DNA of 32,879 nucleotides from Oscillospiraceae bacterium (GTDB taxonomy: Bacteria > Bacillota > Clostridia > Oscillospirales > Oscillospiraceae). Below are positions 21,458-29,101 of this stretch, piece by piece. Numbering within the stretch: position 1 is the stretch's first letter; the number at the start of each line of letters is the position of its first letter. Made by a program: the position numbers and the translations under genes. The notes under the pieces were generated by a model. It had not been told where the DNA came from. It did no database searches and saw only the letters and a program-made list of their open reading frames with translations. The stretch spans positions 1 through 32,879 of the forward strand of contig JAFWTG010000117.1 of the NCBI GenBank assembly GCA_017519005.1, written 5' to 3'.

Positions 21458-22351
21458 ATGAATACCAAATCCTGCATGATCGCCATCTGCGGACGGCCCA
21501 ACGTGGGCAAGTCCACTCTGACCAATACCGTCGTCGGGGAAAAGGTTGCCATCGTTTCCAACAAGCCCCAGACCACCCGGAACCGCATCTGCGGCATTCT
21601 GGATCGGGGCGATACCCAGTTCGTTTTCATGGATACCCCAGGCTTCCACAAGCCCAGGACGAAGCTTGGAGATTATATGGTCAATGTGGTGGAGGAGAGC
21701 GTGGCGAACGTGGATCTCGCGCTTTTGCTGGTGGAGCCCATCGCCAACGTGGGGCCTCAGGAGGAGGCGCTGATCGCCCGCTTTGAGCAGACTGGCGTTC
21801 CCGCCGTCCTGGTCATCAACAAGATCGACGAGGTGGAGGACAAGGAGCAGCTGCTGGCCGTCATCGTGGCCTACAAGGACGCCTTCGACTTCGACGCCAT
21901 CATTCCCATTTCCGCCAAAACCGGCGAGGGGATTGAGGATCTTTTGAAGACCTGCGAGGGCTACGCCGCGGAGTCCCCCTGGTTCTTCCCGGAGGGCATG
22001 CGCTCCGACCAGCCGGAGCGCCAGGTGATTGCGGAGATCATCCGGGAAAAGATGCTCTGGAATCTGGAAAAGGAGATTCCCCACGGCACCGCCGTGGAGA
22101 TCACGAAGTTTTCCGAGCGGGACAACGGCGTCATAGATATCGACGCCACCATCTACTGCGAGAAGGCCAGCCACAAGGGCATCATCATCGGCAAGGGCGG
22201 CCAGATGCTGAAAAAAATCAGCACCCAGGCCCGGGCCGACTGCGAGCGCTTTATGGGGGCGAAGGTCTATCTGCAAACCTGGATCAAGGTCAAGGAGAAC
22301 TGGCGCGACAGCGATTTTATGATTCGGAATTTCGGCTATTCGGATCAATAA
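21458..22351 (+). CDS. era: GTPase Era
   Basis: A 297-residue GTPase that binds the 3' end of 16S rRNA and helps 30S subunit assembly. All G motifs are present: G1 GRPNVGKS (residues about 8-15), G2 TTRN, G3 DTPG, G4 NKID and G5 SAKTG. The C-terminal KH domain carries the KGIIIGKGGQMLKKI motif. AAGGAG lies about 7 bases before the ATG. The length is standard. It is followed by the YqzL-like ORF and recO on the same strand. Confidence 0.97.
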   Translation: MNTKSCMIAICGRPNVGKSTLTNTVVGEKVAIVSNKPQTTRNRICGILDRGDTQFVFMDTPGFHKPRTKLGDYMVNVVEESVANVDLALLLVEPIANVGPQEEALIARFEQTGVPAVLVINKIDEVEDKEQLLAVIVAYKDAFDFDAIIPISAKTGEGIEDLLKTCEGYAAESPWFFPEGMRSDQPERQVIAEIIREKMLWNLEKEIPHGTAVEITKFSERDNGVIDIDATIYCEKASHKGIIIGKGGQMLKKISTQARADCERFMGAKVYLQTWIKVKENWRDSDFMIRNFGYSDQ

Positions 22352-22419
22352 TCGCCGCATAAGCGGGCCGCGGCATGCAAAAGCTATTTCCGAATTCATC
22401 CAAGGGGAGGCTTTTGTGT

Positions 22420-22614
22420 ATGGAGGATCCGCGCATGCTTTGGAAAGCGTTTGTACGCTCCGGCTCGCCGGAGATCTATCTGCAGTACCGGCAGGCTGCT
22501 GAGGCTGTGCCGATGATGGAATTACGGAGTGGCCATGTATATCAAAACAGAAGCGATCGTACTCCGGGAGGTCGAGATCAACGAGGCGGACAAGCTTCTG
22601 GATCTCCTTTCTAA
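22420..22614 (+). CDS. YqzL-like small protein
   Basis: A 64-residue ORF from ATG 22420, which has GGGGAGG 9 bases upstream. Its first part, MEDPRMLWKAFVRSGSPEIY followed by LQYRQA, has the pattern LWKxFxxTGxxxxYLxYK of the YqzL-like family, tiny proteins encoded between era and recO in Bacillus. The position fits exactly. The last 26 or so residues run over the start of recO in another frame and look unlike the family, so either a frameshift has removed the normal stop or this lineage has a longer, overlapping form. The function of the family is unknown. Confidence 0.5.
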   Translation: MEDPRMLWKAFVRSGSPEIYLQYRQAAEAVPMMELRSGHVYQNRSDRTPGGRDQRGGQASGSPF

Positions 22615-23290
22615 GGACCGGGGTCTGCTGACCGTCAAGGCGCGGGGCGTCCGTCGGGGCAGCTCGCCGCTGAAGAGCGCTTGTCAGCTGCTGACGCTTT
22701 CAGAGTTCACCCTTCAGGAATATCGCGGAAAGCTGTCCGTCCAGGAGGCGCAGTCCTTAGAGCAGTTCCGCCCCCTGCGGGACAATATCGAGCTGCTGGC
22801 TCTGGGCTCCTACTTTGCCCAGGCGACGGGCGCTGTTGCCCAGGAGGACGCCCCGAATCCCGCGCTGCTCTCGCTGCTCTGCAACGCCCTCTACGCGCTG
22901 GGAACGCTTCGCCGGCCGCAGCCGCTGGTCAAGGCCGCCTTTGAGCTGCGCCTGGCCTGCATGGCGGGCTTCACGCCTGATCTGAGCGCCTGCGCGGTCT
23001 GCGGCTCCGAGGAACCGGACCGCTTCGACCTCTCCCAGGGCACCCTGTCCTGCGCCGGCTGCAGGGCAGGGGAGAGCGGCATCCGGATGCCTCTGTCTCC
23101 GGGGATGCTGATGGCGATGCGCTATATCATTTGGTGCGACCCGAAGCGGCTGTTCTCCTTTACCCTGGAGGACGACGGACTTCGGGAGCTCAGCTCGATC
23201 ACAGAGGCCTATCTGATGACCCAGCTGGAGCACAGCTTCTATACCCTGGACTTTTACAAATCTCTCTTACATTACGGAGAATCCATATGA
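22535..23290 (+). CDS. recO: DNA repair protein RecO
   Basis: A 251-residue mediator that helps load RecA onto SSB-coated DNA in the RecFOR pathway and anneals complementary strands. ATG 22535 has GGAG 5 bases upstream; GTG 22529 in the same frame is less likely. The N-terminal OB fold begins with the family pattern KTEAIVLREVEINEADKLL. A C-terminal zinc finger is complete: CAVC followed by CAGC. The stop overlaps the mutS2 ATG (ATGA). The length is normal. Confidence 0.95.
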   Translation: MYIKTEAIVLREVEINEADKLLDLLSKDRGLLTVKARGVRRGSSPLKSACQLLTLSEFTLQEYRGKLSVQEAQSLEQFRPLRDNIELLALGSYFAQATGAVAQEDAPNPALLSLLCNALYALGTLRRPQPLVKAAFELRLACMAGFTPDLSACAVCGSEEPDRFDLSQGTLSCAGCRAGESGIRMPLSPGMLMAMRYIIWCDPKRLFSFTLEDDGLRELSSITEAYLMTQLEHSFYTLDFYKSLLHYGESI

Positions 23291-25659
23291 CAGAATTATA
23301 CGAAAAATCATTACAAAAGCTGGAGCTGGACCGCGTTCTGACCCTGCTGGCGGAGTGCGCGGTCAGCGGCGAGGCAAAGGACCGCTGCAGGCGTCTCGCA
23401 CCCATCTCCGACCCGGAGGACGTCCGCGCTCTGCAGACCCAGACCTCCGACGCCTGTCGGCTGATTGACCTGCGCTCCAGTCCCGCGTTTCAGGACGTGC
23501 GGGACGTGCGTGCCAGCCTGGACCGCGCGGACCGCGGCGGCTGCCTCAATCCCACGGAGCTGCTGGCGATCGCGGGCGTACTGCGCTGCGCCAGAGCCGC
23601 CAAGGAATACTACGACGGCGCCTGCGCGAACACCTCCCTGGACTGGATGTTCGCCGCCATGACCCCAAACCGCTATCTGGAGGAACGGATCACCGGCTCC
23701 ATCCTCTCCGAAGAGGAGATCGCTGACGCGGCGAGCCCGGAGCTGGCGGACATTCGACGGCACATGCGGATTCAGAGCGCAAAAATCAAGGAGAGTCTGC
23801 AAAAGCTGATTACCTCTCCCTCCTATTCCAAGTTTCTGCGAGATCCCATTATCACGCTGCGCCAGGATCGATACGTGGTTCCGGTGAAGGCGGAGTACAA
23901 GAACGAGGTCCCGGGTCTGATCCACGACGTCAGCTCCACGGGCTCCACCTTTTTCATCGAGCCCATGTCCTCCGTGAACGCCAACAACGCCCTGCGGGAG
24001 CTGCTGCTGCGAGAGAAAAAAGAGATTGAGCGGATCCTGGCGGAGCTCTCCGCCGAGGCGGCCGCCCACCGGGAAACCATTTCTCAGGACTACAGCCTCC
24101 TGGTGGATCTGGACGCGATTTTCGCCCGGGCAAAGCTGTCCTTCCGGATGCGCGCCGTCGCGCCGGAAATCCGTGACGACGGACAGCTGGAGCTGATTCA
24201 GGCCCGCCACCCGCTGATCGACCCCAAAACCGTCGTTCCCGTCTCCGTCCGCTTGGGAAAGGATTTTGACACCCTGATCATCACCGGCCCCAACACCGGC
24301 GGCAAGACCGTCACCCTGAAAACCATCGGACTTTTGACGCTTATGGCGGAGTGCGGTCTGCATATTCCCGCCGCCCACGGCAGCAGCATTTCCGTGTTTG
24401 AGAACGTGCTGGCGGATATCGGAGACGAGCAGAGCATCGAGCAGAGCCTCTCCACCTTCTCTGCCCACATGCGGAATATTGTGCAGGTAGTGGATCAGTG
24501 CAGCGAACACTCTCTGGTGCTGTTCGACGAGCTGGGAGCCGGTACGGACCCCGCCGAGGGCGCGGCCCTGGCGATTTCGCTGATCGAGTTTTGCCGCGGC
24601 CGCGGCAGCCGCGTTGCCGCCACCACCCACTATGCGGAGCTGAAGGTCTACGCCATGCGAAATCCCGGCGTCACCAACGCCGCCTGCGAGTTCGACGTGG
24701 AGACTCTGAAGCCCACCTACAAGCTGCTGATCGGCGTTCCGGGCAAATCCAACGCCTTCGCGATTTCCCGCCGGCTTGGCCTTCCGGAGGACATCATCAC
24801 CTCCGCCCGCAATATGGTCAGCCAGAACGACCTGGACTTTGAGGAGGTTCTGGACCAACTGGAGCAGCAGCGGCAGCAGATGGAAAACGCGAGAATCGAA
24901 GCCGAGCGCCTGCGGCAGGAAACCATGCGGACACAGCAGAAATCAGAGGAGTATTACGCCCAAATCAAGAAGGAAAAGGAACGAGCAGAGGCGCAGGCGC
25001 GCAGAGAGGCGCAGATGATTCTGGACGAGGCCCGCCGGACCGCCAACAGCGTCTACGAGGAGCTGAAGGCACTGCGCAAGCAGATGAAGGATACGGCCGA
25101 CGCGCAGGGCGTCAACGCCCGTCAGGCGGAGCTGCGCCGCCAGCTCAACGAGGCCGAAAGCAAGCTGGCGCCCAAGAAGGACGAGATTTCCCGGCCCAAG
25201 CCCTCCCGCGAGATCCGGGTCGGCGATACGGTGGAGCTCCTGAAGCTGGGAACCAAGGCGACGGTTCTGGCCCTGAACAAGGACGGAACCTATCAGCTTC
25301 AGGCCGGCATCATGAAGATCAGCGTCAAGCCGGACGAGGTCTATCTGCTGGAAAACGAGTCCTCCCAGGTTCAGAAGTTCATCGACAAAACCCGTCGGGA
25401 GTTCAAGAACCAGGCCCAGTCGCCCGAGCTGGATTTGCGCGGCATGGACGCCCTGGAGGCCGCCGCCGTTCTGACCAACTTCCTGGACAACGCCTTTATG
25501 GCAAATCTTCAGCAGGTCCGCATCATCCACGGCAAAGGGACCGGCGTTCTGCGCAAAACCGTCCATGAGGAGTTGAAGCACAACAAGCACGTGAAAAAGT
25601 ACCGGCTCGGCGTCTACGGAGAGGGCGAGGACGGCGTAACGATCGCGGAATTGGCCTGA
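23287..25659 (+). CDS. mutS2: Endonuclease MutS2
   Basis: A 790-residue ATPase of the MutS2 family, which in Firmicutes acts against homologous recombination intermediates or rescues collided ribosomes rather than in mismatch repair. The ATG 23287 overlaps the recO stop; the frame is open further upstream, but that part is antisense-frame noise within recO. Walker A is GPNTGGKT at residues 334-341, Walker B is LVLFDELGAGTDP, and the domain order is helical N-terminus, ATPase (about 300-520), a long coiled coil (about 530-640) with many Glu, Gln, Arg and Lys residues, and a C-terminal Smr domain (about 715-790) with LDLRGMD and IIHGKGTGVLR. It has no mismatch-recognition N-terminal domain, as expected. 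Confidence 0.97.
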   Translation: MTELYEKSLQKLELDRVLTLLAECAVSGEAKDRCRRLAPISDPEDVRALQTQTSDACRLIDLRSSPAFQDVRDVRASLDRADRGGCLNPTELLAIAGVLRCARAAKEYYDGACANTSLDWMFAAMTPNRYLEERITGSILSEEEIADAASPELADIRRHMRIQSAKIKESLQKLITSPSYSKFLRDPIITLRQDRYVVPVKAEYKNEVPGLIHDVSSTGSTFFIEPMSSVNANNALRELLLREKKEIERILAELSAEAAAHRETISQDYSLLVDLDAIFARAKLSFRMRAVAPEIRDDGQLELIQARHPLIDPKTVVPVSVRLGKDFDTLIITGPNTGGKTVTLKTIGLLTLMAECGLHIPAAHGSSISVFENVLADIGDEQSIEQSLSTFSAHMRNIVQVVDQCSEHSLVLFDELGAGTDPAEGAALAISLIEFCRGRGSRVAATTHYAELKVYAMRNPGVTNAACEFDVETLKPTYKLLIGVPGKSNAFAISRRLGLPEDIITSARNMVSQNDLDFEEVLDQLEQQRQQMENARIEAERLRQETMRTQQKSEEYYAQIKKEKERAEAQARREAQMILDEARRTANSVYEELKALRKQMKDTADAQGVNARQAELRRQLNEAESKLAPKKDEISRPKPSREIRVGDTVELLKLGTKATVLALNKDGTYQLQAGIMKISVKPDEVYLLENESSQVQKFIDKTRREFKNQAQSPELDLRGMDALEAAAVLTNFLDNAFMANLQQVRIIHGKGTGVLRKTVHEELKHNKHVKKYRLGVYGEGEDGVTIAELA

Positions 25660-25712
25660 CAGACGGGTATTTCCCGGATTCGCGAAGAATTCACTGCCTG
25701 GAAAGATTGTAC

Positions 25713-25741
25713 TTGACATTTTGTTTTGAAATGTGTATAGT
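25713..25741 (+). promoter_or_regulatory. Strong promoter of the HPr-like gene
   Basis: TTGACA (25713-25718), a 17-base spacer and TATAGT (25736-25741), 47 bases before the ATG. It separates the HPr-like gene from the mutS2 operon. Confidence 0.85.
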
Positions 25742-25755
25742 TACATTGTTTATTT

Positions 25756-25776
25756 GGGTGTCAAGGCACCCCCTTG
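25756..25776 (+). promoter_or_regulatory. Two alternative small hairpins in the HPr-like leader
   Basis: GGGTG (25756-25760) can pair with CACCC (25767-25771), or CAAGG (25762-25766) can pair with CCTTG (25772-25776). They share bases, so only one can form. The ribosome-binding site GAGGTG (25778-25783) follows at once. Small-hairpin chance matches are possible. Confidence 0.3.
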
Positions 25777-25788
25777 TGAGGTGACAAT

Positions 25789-26049
25789 ATGTTCAGCGTA
25801 ACGACTGTTGTGAAGTGTGCATCCGGTTTGCACAATAAACAAGCTACTTACTTCATTCAGAAGGCCAACGATTTCCGCTCCAGCATCTGGATTGAAGCGG
25901 AAGAGCGCAAAATCAATGCCAAGAGTCTTCTCGGCGTTCTCTCCATGGCCATCGTCACAGGGACTGAGGTGACGATCTCCGCAGAGGGACCCGACGAAGA
26001 AGAGGCCGTCAAGACCCTCGTTGATATGCTCAAAGAGGACCTCTTCTGA
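25789..26049 (+). CDS. HPr-family phosphocarrier protein with altered active-site loop
   Basis: An 86-residue protein of the HPr fold, the size of true HPr. The site His15 is present (CASGLHNKQA), and Ser46 in INAKSLLGVLS, the residue phosphorylated by HPr kinase, is also kept. The loop after His15 reads N-K-Q where HPr has A-R-P, so the Arg17 that stabilises phosphohistidine and Pro18 are both replaced. It may therefore be a poor PTS carrier and act as a regulator through Ser46, somewhat like Crh, which has lost His15. The GAGGTG site and a strong promoter serve it alone. It sits between mutS2 and uvrC and far from any other PTS gene. Its function is not settled by the sequence. Confidence 0.85.
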   Translation: MFSVTTVVKCASGLHNKQATYFIQKANDFRSSIWIEAEERKINAKSLLGVLSMAIVTGTEVTISAEGPDEEEAVKTLVDMLKEDLF

Positions 26050-26058
26050 CGCTGTTAC

Positions 26059-26088
26059 GCCCCAAAGGCCGTGAACGGTCTTTGGGGC
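26059..26088 (+). terminator. Stem-loop between the HPr-like gene and uvrC
   Basis: GCCCCAAAGGCCG (26059-26071) pairs with CGGTCTTTGGGGC (26076-26088), with one G-T pair and a TGAA loop. The stem is 13 bp and stable, but no T-run follows (AAGCTCTA), and the uvrC ribosome-binding site is close by. It may be a partial terminator, a 3' stabiliser of the HPr-like mRNA, or an attenuator for uvrC. Confidence 0.5.
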
Positions 26089-26112
26089 AAGCTCTATCCG
26101 GGAGGTAAATCC

Positions 26113-27936
26113 ATGACCAAAACGGAATTAAAGGAAAAGGCCCTTTCGCTCCCGCTGGCGCCCGGCGTCTATCTGATGCAAAACAAGGCCAACGAGGTCA
26201 TCTACGTGGGGAAGGCGAAGAAGCTGAAGAATCGGGTGAGTCAGTATTTTATTGATTCTGCCGCCCATACGCCGAAGACCCGCCTGATGGTCTCCCGGAT
26301 CGACCATTTTGACGTGATTCTTGCCGCCTCGGAGTTTGAAGCGCTGGTGCTGGAATGCAGCCTCATCAAGCGCTATATGCCGAAGTACAATATCCTGCTG
26401 AAGGATGACAAGGGCTATCCCTACCTGCGGCTGGATCTCTCGGAGCCCTATCCCGTGATGCGATTGGCCTCCAAAGCGCTGGAGGACGGCGCCAGGTACT
26501 ACGGTCCCTACGGCGGCCGCTATCTGACGCAAAAGGCGATCGACACTCTGCGGCTCACGTTTAAGCTGCCCGGCTGCGGAAAACAGTTTCCGCGGGAGAT
26601 CGGAAAAGAGCGACCCTGCCTGAACTATCAGATGGGCAACTGCGACGGCTGGTGCCGCGGAATCCCGGACCAGCAGGAATACCGCGAGCGAATCCAGCAG
26701 GCGGCCAGTCTCCTGTCCGGGAACTATAAGCCGGTTGCCGCGCAGCTTCGGGAAAAAATGCTGGAGGCCTCCGAGGCTTTGGAGTTTGAGCGCGCCGCGC
26801 AGCTTCGGGACCGAATGAACGCCATCGAGGCCCTTGGTCAGAAGCAGTTGGTGACGGCCGGACGCATGGCCGATACCGACGCCATCGGCTTTGCCCAGAC
26901 TGAGGCGAAAAGCTGCTTTTCCGTGCTTCATTACGTGGACGGCAATTTGGTGGATAAGGAATATGAAATCCTGCCGCTCGCCGACGATCCAGCGGAGGCG
27001 GTCTCCACGCTGATGAAGCAGTATTATCTGACCAGAGGCTCCGCCCCGAAGCAAATTTTGCTGCCCTTCGAGATCGAAGACGCGGAGCTGTTTGAGGAGC
27101 TGCTGCTGCAGACCCTGCACAAGCGGATTCGCATCCGGGTCCCCCAACGGGGCGACAACACCCGGCTTGTGGAGCTGGCCATGAACAATGCCCGCCAGGA
27201 AGCGGAGCGAATCACCACCAAGGAGGAAAAGCTCCGGGGAACCCTGGAGCTGCTTCGCCAGATGCTGAAGCTGGCGCAGCAGCCGCGCCGGATGGAATCC
27301 TACGACATTTCCAATATCTCCGGCACGGATATCGTGGCCTCCATGGTGGTATTCGAGGACGGAAAGCCCCTGCGCTCCGCCTACCGGCACTTCAAGCTGG
27401 AGGACCTGGAGGACCAGGACGACTACGCCTCTATGCGGCAGGTCCTCCGGCGGCGCTTTACGCATTATCTTGCACAGGACAAGGGGTTTGATGCGGCCCC
27501 CGATCTGCTCCTGATCGACGGAGGCGTGAACCACGCCCAAACCGTTCTGCAGGAGCTGACGCCCATGGGAATCCACATTCCCATCTTCGGCATGGTCAAG
27601 GACGACCGGCACCGCACGCGAGCCCTTGTGACGCCGGAGGGAGAAGAAATCGGCATCTCCGGCAAGCAGAGCGTCTTTGCGCTGATCGGAAGAATCCAGG
27701 AGGAAACGCACCGTTTCGCCATCAGCTATCACCGCAAGCTGCGGGGAAAACGCATGAAAGGCTCTACGCTTGACAAAATTCCCGGCATCGGGGAAAAACG
27801 CCGAACCGATCTGCTCAAGCGCTTCAAGACGGTCTCCGCCATCCGGAACGCTTCTCTCCAGGAGCTGCAGGGCGTTCTGCCCCGGGATGCGGCGATGTCT
27901 GTCTATCAGTATTTCCACGAGGAGGAACAGGCATGA
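26113..27936 (+). CDS. uvrC: Excinuclease ABC subunit C
   Basis: A 607-residue subunit that makes the 3' and 5' incisions in nucleotide-excision repair. ATG 26113 has GGGAGG about 8 bases upstream; the longer frame to 26071 would run into the hairpin and is rejected. Domains in order: GIY-YIG nuclease (about residues 13-90, with GVYLMQNKANEVIYVGKAKK), the Cys-rich CGKQFP...CLNYQMGNCDGWC segment, a UVR domain (about 200-235), an RNase H-like nuclease domain with YDISNISGTDIVASMVVF, and C-terminal helix-hairpin-helix motifs (LDKIPGIGEKRRTDLL). The length is standard. The stop overlaps the rsmD start by 4 bases. Confidence 0.96.
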   Translation: MTKTELKEKALSLPLAPGVYLMQNKANEVIYVGKAKKLKNRVSQYFIDSAAHTPKTRLMVSRIDHFDVILAASEFEALVLECSLIKRYMPKYNILLKDDKGYPYLRLDLSEPYPVMRLASKALEDGARYYGPYGGRYLTQKAIDTLRLTFKLPGCGKQFPREIGKERPCLNYQMGNCDGWCRGIPDQQEYRERIQQAASLLSGNYKPVAAQLREKMLEASEALEFERAAQLRDRMNAIEALGQKQLVTAGRMADTDAIGFAQTEAKSCFSVLHYVDGNLVDKEYEILPLADDPAEAVSTLMKQYYLTRGSAPKQILLPFEIEDAELFEELLLQTLHKRIRIRVPQRGDNTRLVELAMNNARQEAERITTKEEKLRGTLELLRQMLKLAQQPRRMESYDISNISGTDIVASMVVFEDGKPLRSAYRHFKLEDLEDQDDYASMRQVLRRRFTHYLAQDKGFDAAPDLLLIDGGVNHAQTVLQELTPMGIHIPIFGMVKDDRHRTRALVTPEGEEIGISGKQSVFALIGRIQEETHRFAISYHRKLRGKRMKGSTLDKIPGIGEKRRTDLLKRFKTVSAIRNASLQELQGVLPRDAAMSVYQYFHEEEQA

Positions 27937-28490
27937 GAGTGATTGCTGGAACCGCGCGCTCCGTCCCGCTGCTCAGCAGAGACGGGCTGGATACCCGTCC
28001 CACGACAGATCGGGTCAAGGAAGCAATTTTCAATATCATCCAGTTTGAGGTCGAGGGGCGTCAGGCTCTGGATCTCTTCGGCGGCAGCGGCCAGATGGCG
28101 ATTGAAGCGCTGAGCCGCGGCGCCGCAGGAGCTGTAATCGTGGATCAGAGCAGGGACTCTGTCTCCATAATCCGGCAGAACCTGACAAAGACGAAGCTGG
28201 CCGATCACGCGGAAGTGGTCTGCGCGGATTATATGGACTATCTGAATCGCACGAAAAAGAAGTTCGATCTCGTGTTTTTGGACCCGCCGTACCGCGAGAA
28301 ATTTCTGGAAAACGCGTTAAAACGGATTTCTGAAATTGACATCTTGAAATCCGGTGCTATAATAATATGTGAAAGACCGGCGGAAAAAGCCTTGCCCGAG
28401 GATTATACCGCCTTTCGCCGCGTCAAGGATTACCGCTACGGCAAGACGGGGATTACCGTTTATCGGGCAGGCGCTTCATTTGAAAGATAA
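27933..28490 (+). CDS. rsmD: 16S rRNA (guanine(966)-N(2))-methyltransferase RsmD
   Basis: A 185-residue SAM-dependent enzyme that methylates G966 of 16S rRNA. Motifs: MRVIAGTARSVPL at the N-terminus, RPTTDRVKEAIFNII, the SAM-binding LDLFGGSGQMAIEAL (about residues 47-61), and the catalytic FLDPPY (about 113-118). ATG 27933 overlaps the uvrC stop. In many Firmicutes rsmD is followed by coaD; here a coiled-coil protein gene comes next, 18 bases downstream. Confidence 0.95.
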   Translation: MRVIAGTARSVPLLSRDGLDTRPTTDRVKEAIFNIIQFEVEGRQALDLFGGSGQMAIEALSRGAAGAVIVDQSRDSVSIIRQNLTKTKLADHAEVVCADYMDYLNRTKKKFDLVFLDPPYREKFLENALKRISEIDILKSGAIIICERPAEKALPEDYTAFRRVKDYRYGKTGITVYRAGASFER

Positions 28491-28508
28491 AACAGGAGGA
28501 AACACCAT

Positions 28509-29030
28509 ATGAACGAACACGGGATCGAAGAAGTCATCAGCACCTTGTATGAAATGATTCAGGACGCCAGAAGCGTACCGCTGAGCGCTGAGAAGTGCAT
28601 CGTGGAGCGGGACCGGGTTCTGGATCTGCTGGATGAGATCAGCAATCAACTCCCCGGCGAGCTGAAGCAGGCGAAGACCATTGTGGAATCCCGCGGCGAG
28701 GTCATCAACAACGCCAAGCGTGAGGCCGAGAACATTCTGAAGCAGGCCCAGGCTCAGGCGCGTCAGATGGTTTCCGACGATGAAATCTACAAGCACGCAC
28801 AGGAAGAGGCCAACGCGATGATCCAGGCGGCGCAGGATCGAATCCGTGAGCTGAAAAACGTGACCAACGACTACGTGGACGACGCGCTGAAGCAGACCGA
28901 GCAGGCGATCTCCGAAGCTCTGAACGAGGTCAAGGAGTCCCGCGCCAAGTTCAACGCGTTAGTCGGAGCGCAGAACAAAGCCAAGAATCCCGCACCGGCA
29001 AATCCCGCGATCATCGAGAACGTCGATTAA
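28509..29030 (+). CDS. Coiled-coil protein resembling an F-type ATPase b subunit
   Basis: A 173-residue, mostly helical and charged protein. Residues about 1-55 are a small helical start, and about 60-150 form a long coiled coil rich in Ala, Glu, Gln and Lys (INNAKREAENILKQAQAQAR), resembling the dimerisation part of ATP synthase b subunits and DivIVA-like scaffolds. The tail has PAPANPAI. There is no membrane helix and no catalytic motif. AGGAGG (28494-28499) precedes the ATG. Coiled-coil proteins at this position, after rsmD, are common in Clostridia and may have a structural or cell-division role; that is not shown here. Confidence 0.75.
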   Translation: MNEHGIEEVISTLYEMIQDARSVPLSAEKCIVERDRVLDLLDEISNQLPGELKQAKTIVESRGEVINNAKREAENILKQAQAQARQMVSDDEIYKHAQEEANAMIQAAQDRIRELKNVTNDYVDDALKQTEQAISEALNEVKESRAKFNALVGAQNKAKNPAPANPAIIENVD

Positions 29031-29101
29031 ACAGTCAACGAAACATCACGCAACCGGAACGCGTCATCAAACAATTTAATACGAAATAATGGGAGGACAA
29101 C

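Noticed and set aside
25670-25700. Possible terminator after mutS2
   Set aside because: Only short palindromes such as TTCGCGAA are present, with no stable stem followed by a T-run, so no terminator is called.
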